DNA of 64,000 nt from Melieria omissa (taxonomy: Eukaryota; Arthropoda; Insecta; Diptera; Ulidiidae): NCBI GenBank assembly GCA_963971225.1, contig OZ020270.1, forward strand, positions 1,302,001 to 1,366,000. Reading direction: 5' to 3'. The translations under genes were made by a program, and so were the position numbers. The notes below the pieces were generated by a model that ran no database searches, was not told where the DNA came from, and was given only the letters and a program-made list of their open reading frames with translations. Below are positions 21,779 through 33,766 of this stretch, piece after piece. Each line of letters begins with the position of its first letter. Within the stretch, counting starts at the first letter, position 1.

Positions 21779-22463
21779 ATGTTAGGAGCGGCTGTTTTCT
21801 TATCATCTTTTGGTGGCGTAATAGATGTCAAAGAAACGCCACAGGGGAACGCGACCCCCTTCATCAAAACCATTCTGGAGGGCTCCCATAAGGACTCTTA
21901 CGGTGCAGGGAGTCGGATCCCCAGTACCGGCGGTAGACAGTGGGCGAGCGGGCTGTCTGGCGTCGTTATCCAATGACCGCTTAGGCTGCGCAGCGGGACC
22001 CCAAGCTGCGCGGTCTACTAACGCTACTGGGAAGCAGGAGGCGCCCAAACCTGCCTTAAGCAGGCAAGGAGCGCAGGACACCACCGCTCACGCCAGTCCC
22101 TCAATTTCCGGGGTGGTGCCTCAGTTTCAGGGTCTTCGGCTCGACGTTGCTATAGAAGAGGGATCGATGATTCTCTCGCAAAATAGCGGCGTCGAGTCTG
22201 CTTACTCTGACATGGAGGCGGCACTCCTAGAGGAGACGGACGAACCTGCGGCCACCGGTTCCACTCCTGGAACGTTCTTGGCGGGGGAAAGTAAGGCGAG
22301 CAGTGCTGCGAAAAAAGCCAGAAATGGCTACCGGCGCTCACTTGCTTTCCTTCGCAAAGTGAACAAAGGTTCAGTACCCTTGTCTGACAAGGAGAAAGAC
22401 CTAGTTAAGAAGCACCAGAAAATTTCTGGTGCCACGACATCGACTACTGCAGTAACGCCTGGA
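21779..22463 (+). pseudogene. copy B ORF1, 5' part
   Basis: The reading matches copy A ORF1 from MLGAAVFLSSFGGV onward. Near 21895 two T residues are missing relative to copy A, shifting the frame; the rest is read in the frame opening at 21825. It is cut after codons for TPG by the foldback element, and the frame resumes at 24513. Confidence 0.8.
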
Positions 22464-23304
22464 CACGGTAGGCAGGAAGCATCGATAGGTTGCACAAAAA
22501 TGTTGACGAAAACTGTAGTCGAGTTTGTATTTGTTGATGGTTATAGGTGCAAAATCCGTTCGAATTGAAATCCGACCTGCTTCTTCTCAAAAGTTATTCA
22601 TATTTTTATATTTCGAATCGGGACAATTTGTAACATAGGACAACAAAAAACAATTTTTTTCTGTTGCATGGAGTTTTTCTACTGTTTCTTACTAATTTTG
22701 GTGCGCTGATTTCGAATCTACCCTCAGATTTTTTCTAGCAGCTCTAGTTAGTGAGATATAGGTACCGTGTCATTTTTTCAGTTTTTCCTCTACTTTTTCC
22801 ATATTTTTGATCGTAATTTCTAAACCAAAAAATTGATTGACATGATTTTCACATTATCGCATTAACAACACCTACTTTTTCCGATGCAACTTATTTTTAT
22901 AAGTTTTAAAATGCCGCGGTAATTGGACCTCAAAGTCGGAAAATATGGAATTTTAAGGGGTTTTCTTTGATGGTCAAAAACATACACATTTTTTGTAAAT
23001 CAGTTAACCATTGTGTATTCATTATACAAGGTGTATAATGAAAGCCGACACATCAAGTAATACAACACAGCCAAATTATTTGGCGGAATATACATTACAT
23101 TACATTATACATCGAAATAATAGCAAAAATATCCCATACCCATTTTCATCACTTTTCATACTTTTTCCTTAAAATATTCTTAAAATTCCTCAAAATATGC
23201 TCTCTTTACGTTCCATTTATAATCTGAAATACATGCAAAAAACAAAAAGAATAAAAGAAAAATAAATAAAAGCTTTGAATATTTTGAGGCCCCAAATTGT
23301 TTAA

Positions 23305-23822
23305 CCCTTCGCTGCATGGCATTGCATATATGCAATGTTAACTTTTCATTGATCTGTAGACTATTCTATTCACCCTTTTACAGTTATTTATTCTTCAGTT
23401 GTGTCTTTTATGTTAAAACATTTGATTACTAACGGAATTTTGCGAATAATATTGAAAGTATGTTCAACAGAATCGAAAAAACAACAAGTGTTTCGATTCG
23501 GTGAAATAATTTTGGTTATTGAAGGCGATGGTTACTTGGCGATCGCCGTCGCTCAGTTGCTTAGTGCATTGAATTACGAGTATACAGTGACGCCTGACCT
23601 CAGATCGACTCCCCGTAGTAGCCAACACTAAAAAATAGATTAACCCGACTTTCATTTCGGCGGTAGCGTTCTAACCAGGATACGGAAAATGTCCGCAGAA
23701 CTTCTTTCATAGATACAGGAATTCAACAAAATTTCATTTTTACCATCAGAACTTAACAAGCAACAAGAATTATATAACAAAAATGTTTTTTCTTCACGGA
23801 AATTAAATCATGCAGCGAAGGG
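23305..23822 (+). mobile_element. TTAA element (piggyBac-type MITE) in the foldback loop
   Basis: CCCTTCGCTGCATG (23305-23318) and its exact complement ending at 23822 are flanked by TTAA (23301-23304 and 23823-23826). Just inside the left end is an 18-bp perfect palindrome CATTGCATATATGCAATG. TTAA duplication and CCC ends are the mark of piggyBac transposition. It contains a SINE fragment and no transposase. Confidence 0.85.
23545..23700 (+). mobile_element. tRNA-derived SINE fragment
   Basis: GCCGTCGCTCAGTTGCTTAG resembles an RNA polymerase III A box, and AGATCGACTCC, about 60 bp later, a B box. The following stretch (CACTAAAAAATAGATTAACC, then TTTCGGCGGTAGC) is a diverged match to the body of the SINE at 34463-34793. 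The ends are not clear. Confidence 0.6.
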
Positions 23823-24512
23823 TTAAGGAAAAAGTATGAAAAGTGATGAAAATGGGTATGGTACATTTTTGCTATTATTTCGATGCAAATGTATATTCCG
23901 CCAAATAATTTGGCTGTGTTATATTGCTTGATGTGTCGGCTTTCATTATACACCAAATCGTTAACTGATTTACAAAAAATGTGTATGTTTTTGACCATCA
24001 AAGAAAACCCCTTAAAATTCCATATTTTCCGACTTTGAGGTCCAATTACCGCGGCATTTTAAAACTTATAAAAATAAGTTGCATCTGAAAAGAAGTCGTG
24101 TGGTGTTGTTAATGCGATAATGTAAAAATCATGTCAATCAATTTTTTGGTTTAGAAATTACGATCAAAAATATGGAAAAAGTAGAGGAAAAACTGAAAAA
24201 ATGACACGGTACCTATATCTCACTAACTAGAGCTGCTAGAAAAAATCTGAGGGTAGATTCGAAATCAGCGCACCCAAATTAGTAAGAAACAGTAGAAAAA
24301 CTCCATGCAACAGAAAAAAAGTGTTTTTGATGTCCTGTGTTACAAATTGTCCCGATTCGAAATATAAAAATATGAATAACTTTTGAGAAGAACAGGTCGG
24401 ATTTTAATTCGAACGGATTTTGCACCTATAATCATCAACAAATACAACCCCCATTACAGTTTTCGTCGACATTTTTGTGCAACCTATCGATGCTTCCTGC
24501 CTACCGTGTGGA

Positions 24513-25382
24513 GACAGCGCCGCTGCTGCACAGTCGACTAGTGGTACTGCAACGGCGGCAAAGCCTGGTATTAGGGCCACGGCCGCTACAGCTGTACGAC
24601 CGGACAGAGGAGGGGCGGCGAAGCCTGGAAACAGTGCCACGGCTGCCTCGTCAGTACGGAAGGCTGATCAGAAGCCATCCACCTCTACAAAGCCCACTTC
24701 CACCGCAGTGGAAAAAGCGGTCAAACGGGGTAGATCGGGGGACGATCAGCCTACAGGGGAGGGGAAAAGGCTGAAACCCTCAGCCAACTTCTCCTCTCCA
24801 CAGGAGCTACAGATTGCCGTAGTGGACCGGAGCGATCCCGATGGGAAAATTCGTCCGGAAAACTGGCTCTCTGTTGAGGCGCGCATTCTGCAAGCGATGC
24901 TCGGGACGGCGGACGATGAGATCGACTTCGACGGCGCTGGCTGGCAGAGGGGCGTAAAGATCGTCGGTTGTGGCAACAGGCAGTCGCTTGACTTCCTGGT
25001 GCGCACGATCGGCCGTCTTGAGCCTCTCTGGCAGGAGGCAAAACTCGAGTTTATACCTCGCGACCGATTGCCTCTCCGACCTATCGTAACACTGTGGGTC
25101 CCCCCTCCAGTCATGGAGGACGACGACACGTTGAAGCTGATAGGTCGGCAGAACAGCGGCCTTAACACTGGAGAGTGGAGAGTAATTTCCTCCACTACTA
25201 GCAAAAACGAGACGGGTAAGGACCTCGTGGTCGCTGTTGACCAACCGTCTTTTAGTCATCTGCGAGACTCCTCTGGTATTGTCAACTTCGGTTTGGGTTC
25301 CTTGAAAGCTCGTTTCCACAATAAGGAGCGTGCCACACAGGGAAAGGCTGAAGGTAGTGCAGATAAACCTGCACCACTCTAA
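24513..25382 (+). pseudogene. copy B ORF1, 3' part
   Basis: About 290 codons including the conserved C-terminal region (VVDRSDPDGKIRPENWLSVE and DFDGAGWQRGVKIVGCGN). The frame is open but belongs to a gene split by the foldback element. It overlaps the first codons of ORF2 (25330), as in copies A and C. Confidence 0.8.
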
Positions 25383-26872
25383 GGCCGCCACCCACGATCT
25401 TATGCAATTTCTGGAGGAGGAGGAGGTTAACTTGGCCTTAATCCAGGAACCCTGGCTCGTCAGAGACAGTGTTTGTGGATTGGGGTCAAGTCAATTCAGA
25501 GTACTTCATTCGCGTGGTGAAGGTAAGATACGAGCCTGTATTGTTTATAGAAAGTACATTAATATGTTTCTCTTGTCTCAATACAGTACTGGTGACCTGT
25601 GTGTGGCTGCATGTGAGCGAATGGAGGGGCATGACCTTATCCTCTCGTCCGCATACATGCCATTCGAAGGAGAGGAACCACCGCCGAAGGAGGTCCGGGA
25701 CCTTGTAGCGCACGCACGATCACGGAGACTTGATCTCATCATCGGGTGTGACGCCAACGCTCATCACGTACAGTGGGGAAGTTCCGGCACCAACAGCAGG
25801 GGTGAGTCCATTTTTGAGTTTCTTCTTAATTCTAACCTTATGCTATGTAATAGGGGCAATACGCCAACCTTCCATAACAGGGTTAGGGAAGAAGTTATAG
25901 ATATAACCTTGGTTACCGACTCTAGTACCATCTCTGTGGTCGACTGGAAAGTACTGACGGAATGTTCGTTTTCGGACCACAACCGGATAGTCTTTTCCGT
26001 GGCCATGAAGGTGGGGAGTCCACCAGCCTATAGGAATCCGAGAAAGACTAACTGGCCTAGATTCAGTGCACTAGTTTCCGAAAAACTGGCGTCACGCAAG
26101 GCGACAGCTACCTTTGAAAGAAATAACATTGACAGGTCAGTTAGTCTTTTAACGAAAGTTCTTAATACATCTTTCAAGAAATCGTGTCCAAAAAGTCGAG
26201 CTCCACGGAAAACCAACGCAGTTTGGTGGACCCCAGAGCTAAGACAACTGAGGACAGATACTAGGCGTCTCTTCAAGAAGGCTAAGCTTAGTCAAACTGA
26301 AGAAGACTGGGAGCCTACAAGGCTAGCTTTAATAAGTTTAAAAAAACTATTAGGGCGGCCAAACGGGACGATTGGAGGAATTACTGTGAATCCCTCGACA
26401 ATGTTAACGAGGCCGCCAGACTCCGTAAGGTGCTAGCCGTGGTTTCACACACCCCTGGCAGCATCAGGAAATCTGATGGATCATGGACGGAGTCGAGGAA
26501 GGAACTTCTTCAGATCCTCATGAACACTCACTTTCCTGGATGCACGGATGTTGCTGAGGCGACCACGTCGCATAGGCAACAAACACCGCAACCGGATGGT
26601 CTAGTTCAGAGGATAATTAGCGAAGCCAAGGTGGCATGGGCAATTGACTCCTTCAGCCCGTATAAATCCCCGGGCCCTGATGGTGTCATTCCTGCTATGC
26701 TACAATGGTCTAAGGAGGCGGTAGTCAAGGTCCTGACGAGAATCTTTCGTGGATCTCCCCAATAAGGATATGTCCCGCGTGCCTGGAAGGAGGTTAGGGT
26801 GGTGTTCATTCCCAAAGCAGGGAAAGTGAGCCACTTAACAGCAAAAGATTACAGACCGATCAGCCTAGTAAA
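25330..26872 (+). pseudogene. copy B ORF2: endonuclease and start of RT
   Basis: From 25330 an open frame of about 330 codons gives a complete-looking endonuclease: VVQINLHHSKAAT, ALIQEPW, IIGCDANAHHVQWGSS, then TECSFSDHNRIVF. A frameshift near 26310 and a stop at about 26763 break it. RT finger sequence (YKSPGPDGVIPAML) follows and stops at the RT motif KDYRPISL where the mariner-family fragment begins. Confidence 0.85.
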
Positions 26873-27146
26873 CGTAGTGCGAAAACGACCCATGGTTAAC
26901 CGAATTAATTGCTCTGATGGACGATGTCGACCATAAAATGGACGGAGCTTGCGGTAAACTTCGCGAACTGAACCATTATTTTCGAAATAAATTTGCACGA
27001 TTTGCAAGCGTTGTTCTTTTGTCAACCTGTTCATGATGAAATGGCAAACCAAACTGAACATAAATGACATTAGAGTTGCCAGATTTGACCACAAAATGAC
27101 AGTTTTATCTCTATTCCAAAAACAAACCTCTAAAAAAAACACCCTA
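26873..27146 (-). pseudogene. Mariner/Tc1-family transposase fragment
   Basis: About 90% identical by eye to 39690-39974. On the minus strand it encodes RLTKEQRLQIVQIYFENNGS, the helix-turn-helix of a Tc1/mariner-type transposase. The 5' terminal repeat (GGGTGTTTT... on its strand) with TA is at 27125-27146. The other end is missing; it is joined directly to the copy B RT gene, so a deletion accompanied or followed the insertion. Confidence 0.7.
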
Positions 27147-27177
27147 TATAAGTAGAGAATATATTTTATGAAGTTAA

Positions 27178-28821
27178 TGTCACTTTATGTTTATTCGTAA
27201 CAAATATATTTTTGTTTCTGACACTTATACCAGTACCAGTCAAAATGACTGGTGAATGTTTCTAAGAAGAAATTCTGTGATGAAATTATATTGGGCCAGC
27301 TAAAACAATTGAAGAAATTGGTGTTGCTGGTAAATTACCAGTTCAGAGTTGAACAATGTCCACGGGCCAACAGCACATGCTAAAAGAAACATTATGAAAG
27401 GGAATCTAAGCAATGCGTTCCTATTACTAATTGACAACCATATTTTGGACCAAGTACGAATTTGTACAAAGTTAGAAGTTTCTCGGGTTTTCAGGAAAAC
27501 TGGACAATTACGCAAGCAAAATTGAAGGCGTTCCTTGCAATATTGTACGCACGTGGGTGTACGAAGCAAATTCTTTGAGGCTTCAATATTTGGGGAACAC
27601 CAAGTGGGGACCGTCATTTTTCTCCAGCACGATGAGTAGCCGTGATTTTATTGAGATTCTGCGATACATTCATTTTTACAAAAGAAGTCAGAGGAGTCAA
27701 CGTCTGCAAACCGATAAATTCGCTTTAGTCTCAGCAGTTTGGGACAAATTCATTGAAAATAGGCAAAATTGCTTCAAACCGGGAGCTTATATTACTGTAG
27801 ATGAGCAACTATTTCCAAAGAAAGCCAGATGCAGATCTACCCAGTATATGCCAAACAAACTCCATAAATCTGGCATAACGTTTTGGCTGGCGTCTGATGT
27901 ACTGGCTGGCGTCTTATGTAGTAAGTGGCTTTCCGTATTTAGGAAAAGACGAAGCCCGAAATGCATCAACCCTCCTACGCGAATTTTATATAATGAAACT
28001 TCTTGAACTGTATACCATGAAGGGTAGAGCTGTAACAACCCATTATTTGTTTACAAGTATTCCTTTGGCGTTAAAATTAAGATCTAAAAATACATCGTTG
28101 CTTGAAGCAATACGCGCAAACCAGAGGGAACTGCCGAAAACTTGTAAACTGAAAAAAGACGGCATGGCTCGTTTCTCAACATTGTTGTACAAGTGAAAGC
28201 AAACCAAATGAAAAAGTACTTATACTAAACACAAAACATCAACATGTCAAAATTGATAAAACTTCAACGAAGAAGAAGAACTTTTTTAATAGAACTAATA
28301 ATATGCCGTTAAATCAGGTTCCAGAAGGTGGCCACTTCAAGTCTTTTTCAATATTTTAGATTTAGCCGGAATAAATTGCTGGATATTATATAAAAATACA
28401 ACAGGAGAACATATCTCACGGAAAGACTTTCTGTTTCGATTAGCAGATGAACTTGCTTCAGAATATCAGAATTCAACTGTACGCAAATGGCACCATTTAT
28501 AGGATATTGCAATAACAATAAGAGTGTAAATATTTGCAATACATGCAAAAAAGTGTATGCGGAAAATGTACACACACCAAAATCTACATATGTAGAAATT
28601 GTGACCGACAAACTGTAAATAATTAAGCGTTTTGTTATTTGACAATGCTAGAAGTTCATTTACCTATTACAATTAATATTGTTGAACTTCTTTTTTTAAT
28701 TTCTTAAGACTGAATAAAGACTGGAAACCTCAATAAGACTTGTTCTTATACACCAGTCATTGTGACTGGTTTGGTAGAAATAGGTATATTAAAATAGCTG
28801 GAATAGCTGGTAAACCTAGTG
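27178..28821 (+). mobile_element. piggyBac-type element, decayed
   Basis: The right end sits exactly at a TTAA (28822-28825) that is also present at the matching place in copy A (3145-3148, minus strand). The left TTAA at 27174-27177 is not in copy B sequence, so the left border is uncertain. 17-bp palindromes CCAGTCAAAATGACTGG (27236) and CCAGTCATTGTGACTGG (28753) lie about 55-60 bp from each end. The transposase between them is a pseudogene. Confidence 0.7.
27250..28615 (+). pseudogene. piggyBac-type transposase pseudogene
   Basis: The middle open stretch (27557-28006) has the piggyBac core: LRYIHFYKRSQRSQRLQTDK, then FKPGAYITVDEQLFPKKARC with the catalytic Asp of VDEQ. Later frames show DLAGINCWILYKNTTGEHIS and a cysteine-rich tail (NICNTCKKVYAENVHTPKST) ending near 28615. 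Several frameshifts and stops interrupt it, and the N-terminus is unclear. Confidence 0.8.
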
Positions 28822-28825
28822 TTAA

Positions 28826-30690
28826 TAACGTTACCTTGGAGGCTATAATCAACGCACTTAGAAAGTTCGAAGTTCATGAGAAGGTGGTAAAGTGGACCAG
28901 TGACATGCTCAGTAGCAGAAGGGTCCACTCTAACCTAGGCCTGTGCTCAGTGAGGAAACTTACTACAAGGGGCACACCACAAGTGGGTGTTCTTTCGCCT
29001 CTGCTGTGGCTCCTTGTAGTAAATAGCATCCTCGAGATCTTCGAAATCAGGAGGCTACGAGTAGTAGCATATGCAGACGACGTCACTATCCTGATCCCTG
29101 GAAGATTCCTGTCCACAATCAGTGATCTCATGGAGTCTGCTCTAAAGGAACTTTCCAGGTGGGCAGAGCTTAACGGTCTAGGGGTTAATCCCTCTAAGAC
29201 TGTTTTGGTACTGTTCACCTGGAAATACAAATTACCGAAGTTTGAGCTGCCTAAACTTGGCGGCACTACTCTCACCCTATCACCCGAGGCTAAATACCTT
29301 GGCACCATACTTGACTCCAAGCTCTCTTGGAGGCGCAATGTGGAAGAGCGGGTGAAAAGAGCCCGAATGCTTTTTACATTTGTAAAAGGACCTTCGGGAA
29401 AAAGTGGGGATTGCAGCCGACTATCGTTCATTGGATGTATACTGCGATTATACGGCCGATCCTAAGTTACGGAGCCATTGTCTGGTGGCCAGCTACGGGC
29501 ACCAAGACCCTGGTAACGAAACTGACGAAGATGCAGAGACTAGCGGCTATGGGAATAGCAGGCACTGTCAAAAGCACCCCCCAGGCCGGGCTGGAGGTGA
29601 TCTTGCACCTCCACCCGATTGAGCAGTTCATTAAGTGTTGCGCTGCTAAAGGCGCTCTCAGATTGAGGGAAGCCAACTTGTGGAGGCAACACGCTTATGG
29701 ACACTCTGGAATTCTAAAGTCATACGCGAAGCCGGATATCGGTTATCAGGTGGATTCCTGCACGGACAATCTGATCCCATACCTATATTTCGACACGCGA
29801 GCACTAGCCTCATATCCCACAAGGGAGGAATGGGAGGTGACAGGTGCGATGAGAGACGCTTCTATCACCGTTTTCACCGTCGCGACGGCTCCAAAATGGA
29901 GGAAGGTACTGGAGCTGGTCTCTACTCCGATGTACTGCAGACACGCATGTCATTCAGACTGCCGGACCTCTGCAGTATTTTCCAAGCAGAGATCTATGCA
30001 ATTTGGAAGGCTGCCGAACTTATCCGTGACAGTGGGTTACCACCCACAGATGTCACAATTTTCGTGGATAGTCAGGCGGCGCTTAGGGCGCTGGAATCAG
30101 TTGTTGTGAAATCAAAGGTAGTGCAGAGGTGTCGTACCGCACTTCAAGGCATTGGGCACCACCAGGTCACTCTCCGTTGCGTTCCGGGCCACTCAGGAGT
30201 GGCAGGGAACGAAGCAGCGAACGAGATGGCAAGAAAAGGGGTGGCTTTGTCTGCCACCGAAGTGAATACCTCTGTGTTTCCTCCGATATCTGCCCTGTAC
30301 ATGTATATTGACAGGTTGACCAAAAAGGAAATTGAGTCGTCATGGCGTACCAGGACCGACTGCGGCACCTGCTGGACACTGTGGCCCTCCCTCTCTTTGA
30401 CGAAAACACGATTCGTACTGTCCCTGAGTCGTACCTCTATTCGACAGCTCGTTGGAGTCATAACCGGACAAATGGCGCCTCTCGTCCGGTGATGTCTGCC
30501 GTAGCTGTGGAGATGAAGAAGAAGTAGAAGCGATACAACACTTCCTGTGCCACTGCCCGGCTCTGCAGGAACGCCGACTCCGCACCTTGGGGTCAAGGTT
30601 CCTGACAGACCTGGCTTGCGCGGCGAAAGTCGAAATCTCGAATCTGCTCTCCTTCATTAAGAGGTCGAACTGGTTTCCCCTTGACTGAGA
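28826..30690 (+). pseudogene. copy B ORF2: RT palm, RNase H, C-terminus (broken)
   Basis: After the piggyBac remnant, copy B resumes at the RT motif NNVTLEAI. YADDVTIL is near 29080. A frameshift near 29380 moves the reading to the frame at 29327. RNase H parts appear at 29890 onward (KMEEGTGAGLYSD, FQAEIYAIWKAAELI, RCVPGHSGVAGNEAANEMAR). A further shift near 30465 breaks the C-terminal zinc motif. Confidence 0.85.
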
Positions 30691-30799
30691 CTATTGGTTG
30701 GCTCCAGAACACCATACGAAGGGATTCACAATGGGCCACTGTGGCCTCCGAGTGGAAGTGCGGTCCTGCCGCACACACCCTTCCCTACCTAACCTAACC

Positions 30800-30810
30800 T
30801 AACCTAACCT
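30800..30810 (+). repeat. CCTAA-type 3' tail of copy B
   Basis: Copy B ends in CCTAACCTAACCTAACCTAACCT (about 30788-30810), that is TTAGG units on the other strand. Copy A ends with three units and copy C with two to three, so the number varies between insertions. Coordinates here mark the last units next to the target duplication. Confidence 0.85.
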
Positions 30811-30929
30811 ACGTGAAGGTTTATAAAAAAAGAAAAGTCGGGAAAACGGGGCGTGGCGCCACCAGAATACATTTTTAGACAATAACTTTGGAACCATAAG
30901 TCACATATCAATTAAATTTAAATCACACT

Positions 30930-31990
30930 TACTATTAAATCATGTCCTTCGACCGAGGGAATGGGGTGGCTATTGGACAAGGGGGTGTGGCACCGTCCAT
31001 ACAACTCAAATCTTTTAAGTGGAATAGCTTCGAAACTGTAAGTCGCACAGCATTGAAATTTGGGGTACCGTCGTTTCATAGATGTGTTATTCTACTAATG
31101 AGATTTTATGGGCGTTGAATAAGGGGCGTGGCACATTTTTTATGCAGCAGAACTGTAAGTCCTACATCAATGAAACTTGGTATGAACCTATAATTTAATC
31201 ATATCTTTCGGCAGAGGGAATGGGGCGGGTATTTAACAAGGGGCGTGGCACCGCCCATACAACTCAAATCTTTTAAGTGAAATATCTTCGGAATTGTAAG
31301 TCGCATAACATTGAAATTTGATGTACCGTCGTTTCATAGATGTGTTATTCTACTGTTAAAATTGTATGGGCGTTTAACAAGGGGCGTGGCAAATTTTTTA
31401 TGCAACAGAACTGTAAGTCCTACATCAATGAAACATGGTATGAACCTATAATTTAATCATATCTTTCGGCAGAGGGAATGGGGTGTGTATTGAACAAGGG
31501 GGCGTGGCACCGCCCATACAACTCAAATCTTTTAAGTGAAATATCTTCGGAATTGTAACTCGCATAGCATTGAAATTTGATGTACCGTCGTTTCATAGAT
31601 GTGTTATTTTGTTAATATACTGTTAAAATTTTATGGGCGTTGAACAAGGTTTTGTGCAGCAGAACTGTAAGTCGTACATCAATACAACTTGGTATGAACC
31701 TATCACTTAATCATATCTTTCGGGAGAGGGAATAGGGCGGGTATTTAACAAGGGGGCGTGGCACCGCCCATACAATTCAATTCTTTTAAATGGAAAAGCT
31801 ACGGAGTTGTAAACCGCACAACATTGAAATTTGGTGTACCGCCGTTTCATAGATGTGTCATTCTACTAATGAGATTTGATCGGCGTTATGCAGTACACAC
31901 ACACATCAGTGAAATTTGGTATGAACTCTCCACTTAGTAGTACAATTCGACTAGAAGAAAGTTGTGAGCACTGGACAAGAGGGTGTGGTA
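30930..31990 (+). repeat. Tandem array, about 258-bp unit, four copies
   Basis: The anchor GGGCGTGGCACCGCCCATAC recurs near 30981 (diverged), 31241, 31498 and 31754. Each is followed by AACTCAAATCTTTTAAGTG and, about 90 bp later, GTACCGTCGTTTCATAGATG. Copies differ by scattered substitutions. The array lies inside the Helitron-like element; internal tandem repeats are common in such non-autonomous Helitrons. Confidence 0.85.
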
Positions 31991-32199
31991 CCGCCTCCAT
32001 TTTTATATACATAGATTGTTTGCACTAACTGACTGACTGATTGATTGATTGATTGATCATCGCTCAGCCCAAACCGCTGAAGCTACAATCATGAAATTTG
32101 AACTGTAGATACATCTTGAAAAATGAACCTCCGCTAAGGCGGGATTTTTTGAAATTCGGTGTGTAAAGGGGCAAAACGTGTGTTAAGGTGTTGTATGAA

Positions 32200-33640
32200 G
32201 AAAACTAATTTAAGAGTCATATTGATTTCGAACTTCTTGAAACTACTCTAAACCAAAAATAATTCGACACGTATTTTATAATTTTTCGAAAATCAAAATT
32301 TAACTGGACCAATAATGGGTAAAGATTTGTTTGAGGGTAGACTCGAAAAAAACATGAACCGATAGGCCTATTAACTTCAAAAATTGTAAAAATACTTGAA
32401 ATATACACGCGTTTCTCATTTTTTTCCAAATCTAAATCGAATTGGAGCAGTGACGGGTTAAGGCAGGTTCTCACCTTGTGGAAAAAAAACCAATTTTTTT
32501 TTTGCCTTATCGTGTAGATATATGTTCCAAAAATGTGCTCCAGAAATTTCAGATCAAAATCTGAAAAATTACAAAAGTTACAGGCCGTTACATAGAGCAG
32601 TGTAGAGCACCGGCCAAGCGCGCTTTAAACTTTAAACGCGTTTTTCTGAGAACCACATTTTCGGACCTTACGGAAGTGATTGAAGGCGCTGGAATGAACC
32701 AATCGTCACCAAATTTATTCCAAATGTTCCTTAGGGTTTTTTCAAATAAATGAACCACCGATCAGCCAAAAATATTGAAAATTGTTTATTTAAAAAAATA
32801 ATAAGTGAACAAAAAAATGCGAAAATCTTAATTTTTTTTTTCAAAACCTCATACCTCACTTTTGTAATTTTGACTTTTTTTTTCATGATCTTGGTTCATT
32901 CAATAGATAATACGGTACACATTAAGAATGTGTTCGATTTTTGTGTTTCCGATCACGGGTTTTGACGGAATCACTTCCGGTAGCGGGACACCTCCTCGCC
33001 GACATGCCGCCAATGATGGACGCCCCCTCCCCCTTTTTTGATTCATTCAATTTGAAAAATTGTATTCTCTCAATAAATGTGTGTTCATATCCAGAAAAAA
33101 AAATCCTAAAAAAGTGCACTTTTTCGGATCCGCAAGGTGAGAACCTGCCTTAAAAGTATGTATGGAGAAACAAATTTGTTTGAGCCTTTTGTCTTGAAAC
33201 TTGGTGAAAGTACTTCAAATGTAAAATAACTCGATACGTGTTTTTGATTTTTTCCGAATATTAAAATCGAACGGGGTCAACGACCGGTTAAAAGTTTGTA
33301 TGGCGAAACTGTAAAAAACTTAAATTAATGGGGCCACGGACCCATTTAAACTTTGCGAAAGTACTCTAAGTGAGAAATAATTTGACACGTGTTTTCCCCT
33401 TTTTTGAAAACCAAAATTTAACGGGGTCAACAATGGGTTAACAGTTTGTATGGAGAAACACGATTTATTGGACTTTTTGACTTCAAACTTAGACAAAAAG
33501 TAATTAAATCGGGAAAAAACTAAAATGTGCTTTTCATTTTTTTGAAAATTTAAATTTGACGTGGTAAACTAAGGGTTAAAAATTTGTTTAGAGTAAATGT
33601 GAGAACTCATGATTTAAATGGCCTTTTGACTTCACAGTTT
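32200..33640 (+). repeat. Second tandem array, about 165-bp unit, interrupted
   Basis: A unit with TTGAAAATCAAAATTTAACG, GGGTCAACAATGGGTTAA and GTTTGTATGGAGAAAC recurs near 32290, 32440, 33270, 33430 and 33560, with much divergence. A TTAA element (32462-33149) is inserted in one unit at the TTAA of GGGTTAA. Confidence 0.7.
32462..33149 (+). mobile_element. TTAA element, 688 bp, GGCAGGTTCTCACC ends
   Basis: GGCAGGTTCTCACCTTG at 32462 and its exact complement at 33133-33149 are flanked by TTAA (32458-32461 and 33150-33153). No coding content is visible. Its end resembles that of 46748-47464 (both have a TCT[C]ACCTTG core), so these may be related piggyBac-type MITEs. Confidence 0.85.
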
Positions 33641-33766
33641 TTATAACCACTTGACAACAAAGATAATAGAAATATGCTTTTTCTTACATCAAAAGCAACA
33701 ATGCGTTCAAAATTTTTATCGGGTGAAACAAGAGAGCTTGCGTGCGAAGCCGCGGGGCCCAGCTAG

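Larger units (their letters stand above)
22464..24508 (+). mobile_element. Foldback DNA element with 0.7-kb inverted arms
   Basis: The ends are CACGGTAGGCAGGAAGCATC and its exact complement, flanked by TGGA (22460-22463 and 24509-24512). The left arm extends to about 23170 and the right arm from about 23827, nearly identical as inverted copies. The loop holds about 130 bp of AT-rich DNA and a TTAA element. There is no transposase. The 4-bp duplication and CAC ends could fit a CMC/Chapaev-like element, but I cannot assign a superfamily. Confidence 0.85.
21524..30810 (+). mobile_element. R1/LOA/I-type retrotransposon, copy B, with insertions
   Basis: It starts CAGGGGATCAGGG and ends with CCTAA units, flanked by an 11-bp duplication ACGTGAAGGTT (21513-21523 and 30811-30821). 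The host DNA is the Helitron-like element. It belongs to the same family as copy A. It is interrupted by a foldback element (22464-24508) and by a block of mariner-family and piggyBac DNA (26873-28821) that replaces about 200-250 bp of the RT region. Confidence 0.9.
2..33766 (+). mobile_element. Helitron-like element, outer shell of nested block
   Basis: The first bases are TCTATATATA, and the same low-complexity start resumes at 21420 after the mariner insertion. Between 33730 and 33766 the sequence is GC-rich (GCGAAGCCGCGGGGCCC) and ends CAGCTAG followed by T, the usual look of a Helitron 3' end (short GC-rich hairpin, then CTRR, insertion before T). There are no terminal inverted repeats and no target duplication, as expected for the class. 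The element's own DNA is 2-11, 21420-21523 and 30822-33766, including two tandem arrays. No Rep/helicase gene is visible, so it is non-autonomous. A second Helitron-like 5' end may begin near 32004, so this could be two abutting copies. The class is inferred from its ends only. Confidence 0.55.

Noticed and set aside
30930..31990. CRISPR-like array
   Set aside because: Units of about 258 bp that are repeated throughout, with no short repeat/unique spacer pattern, in a eukaryotic transposon.
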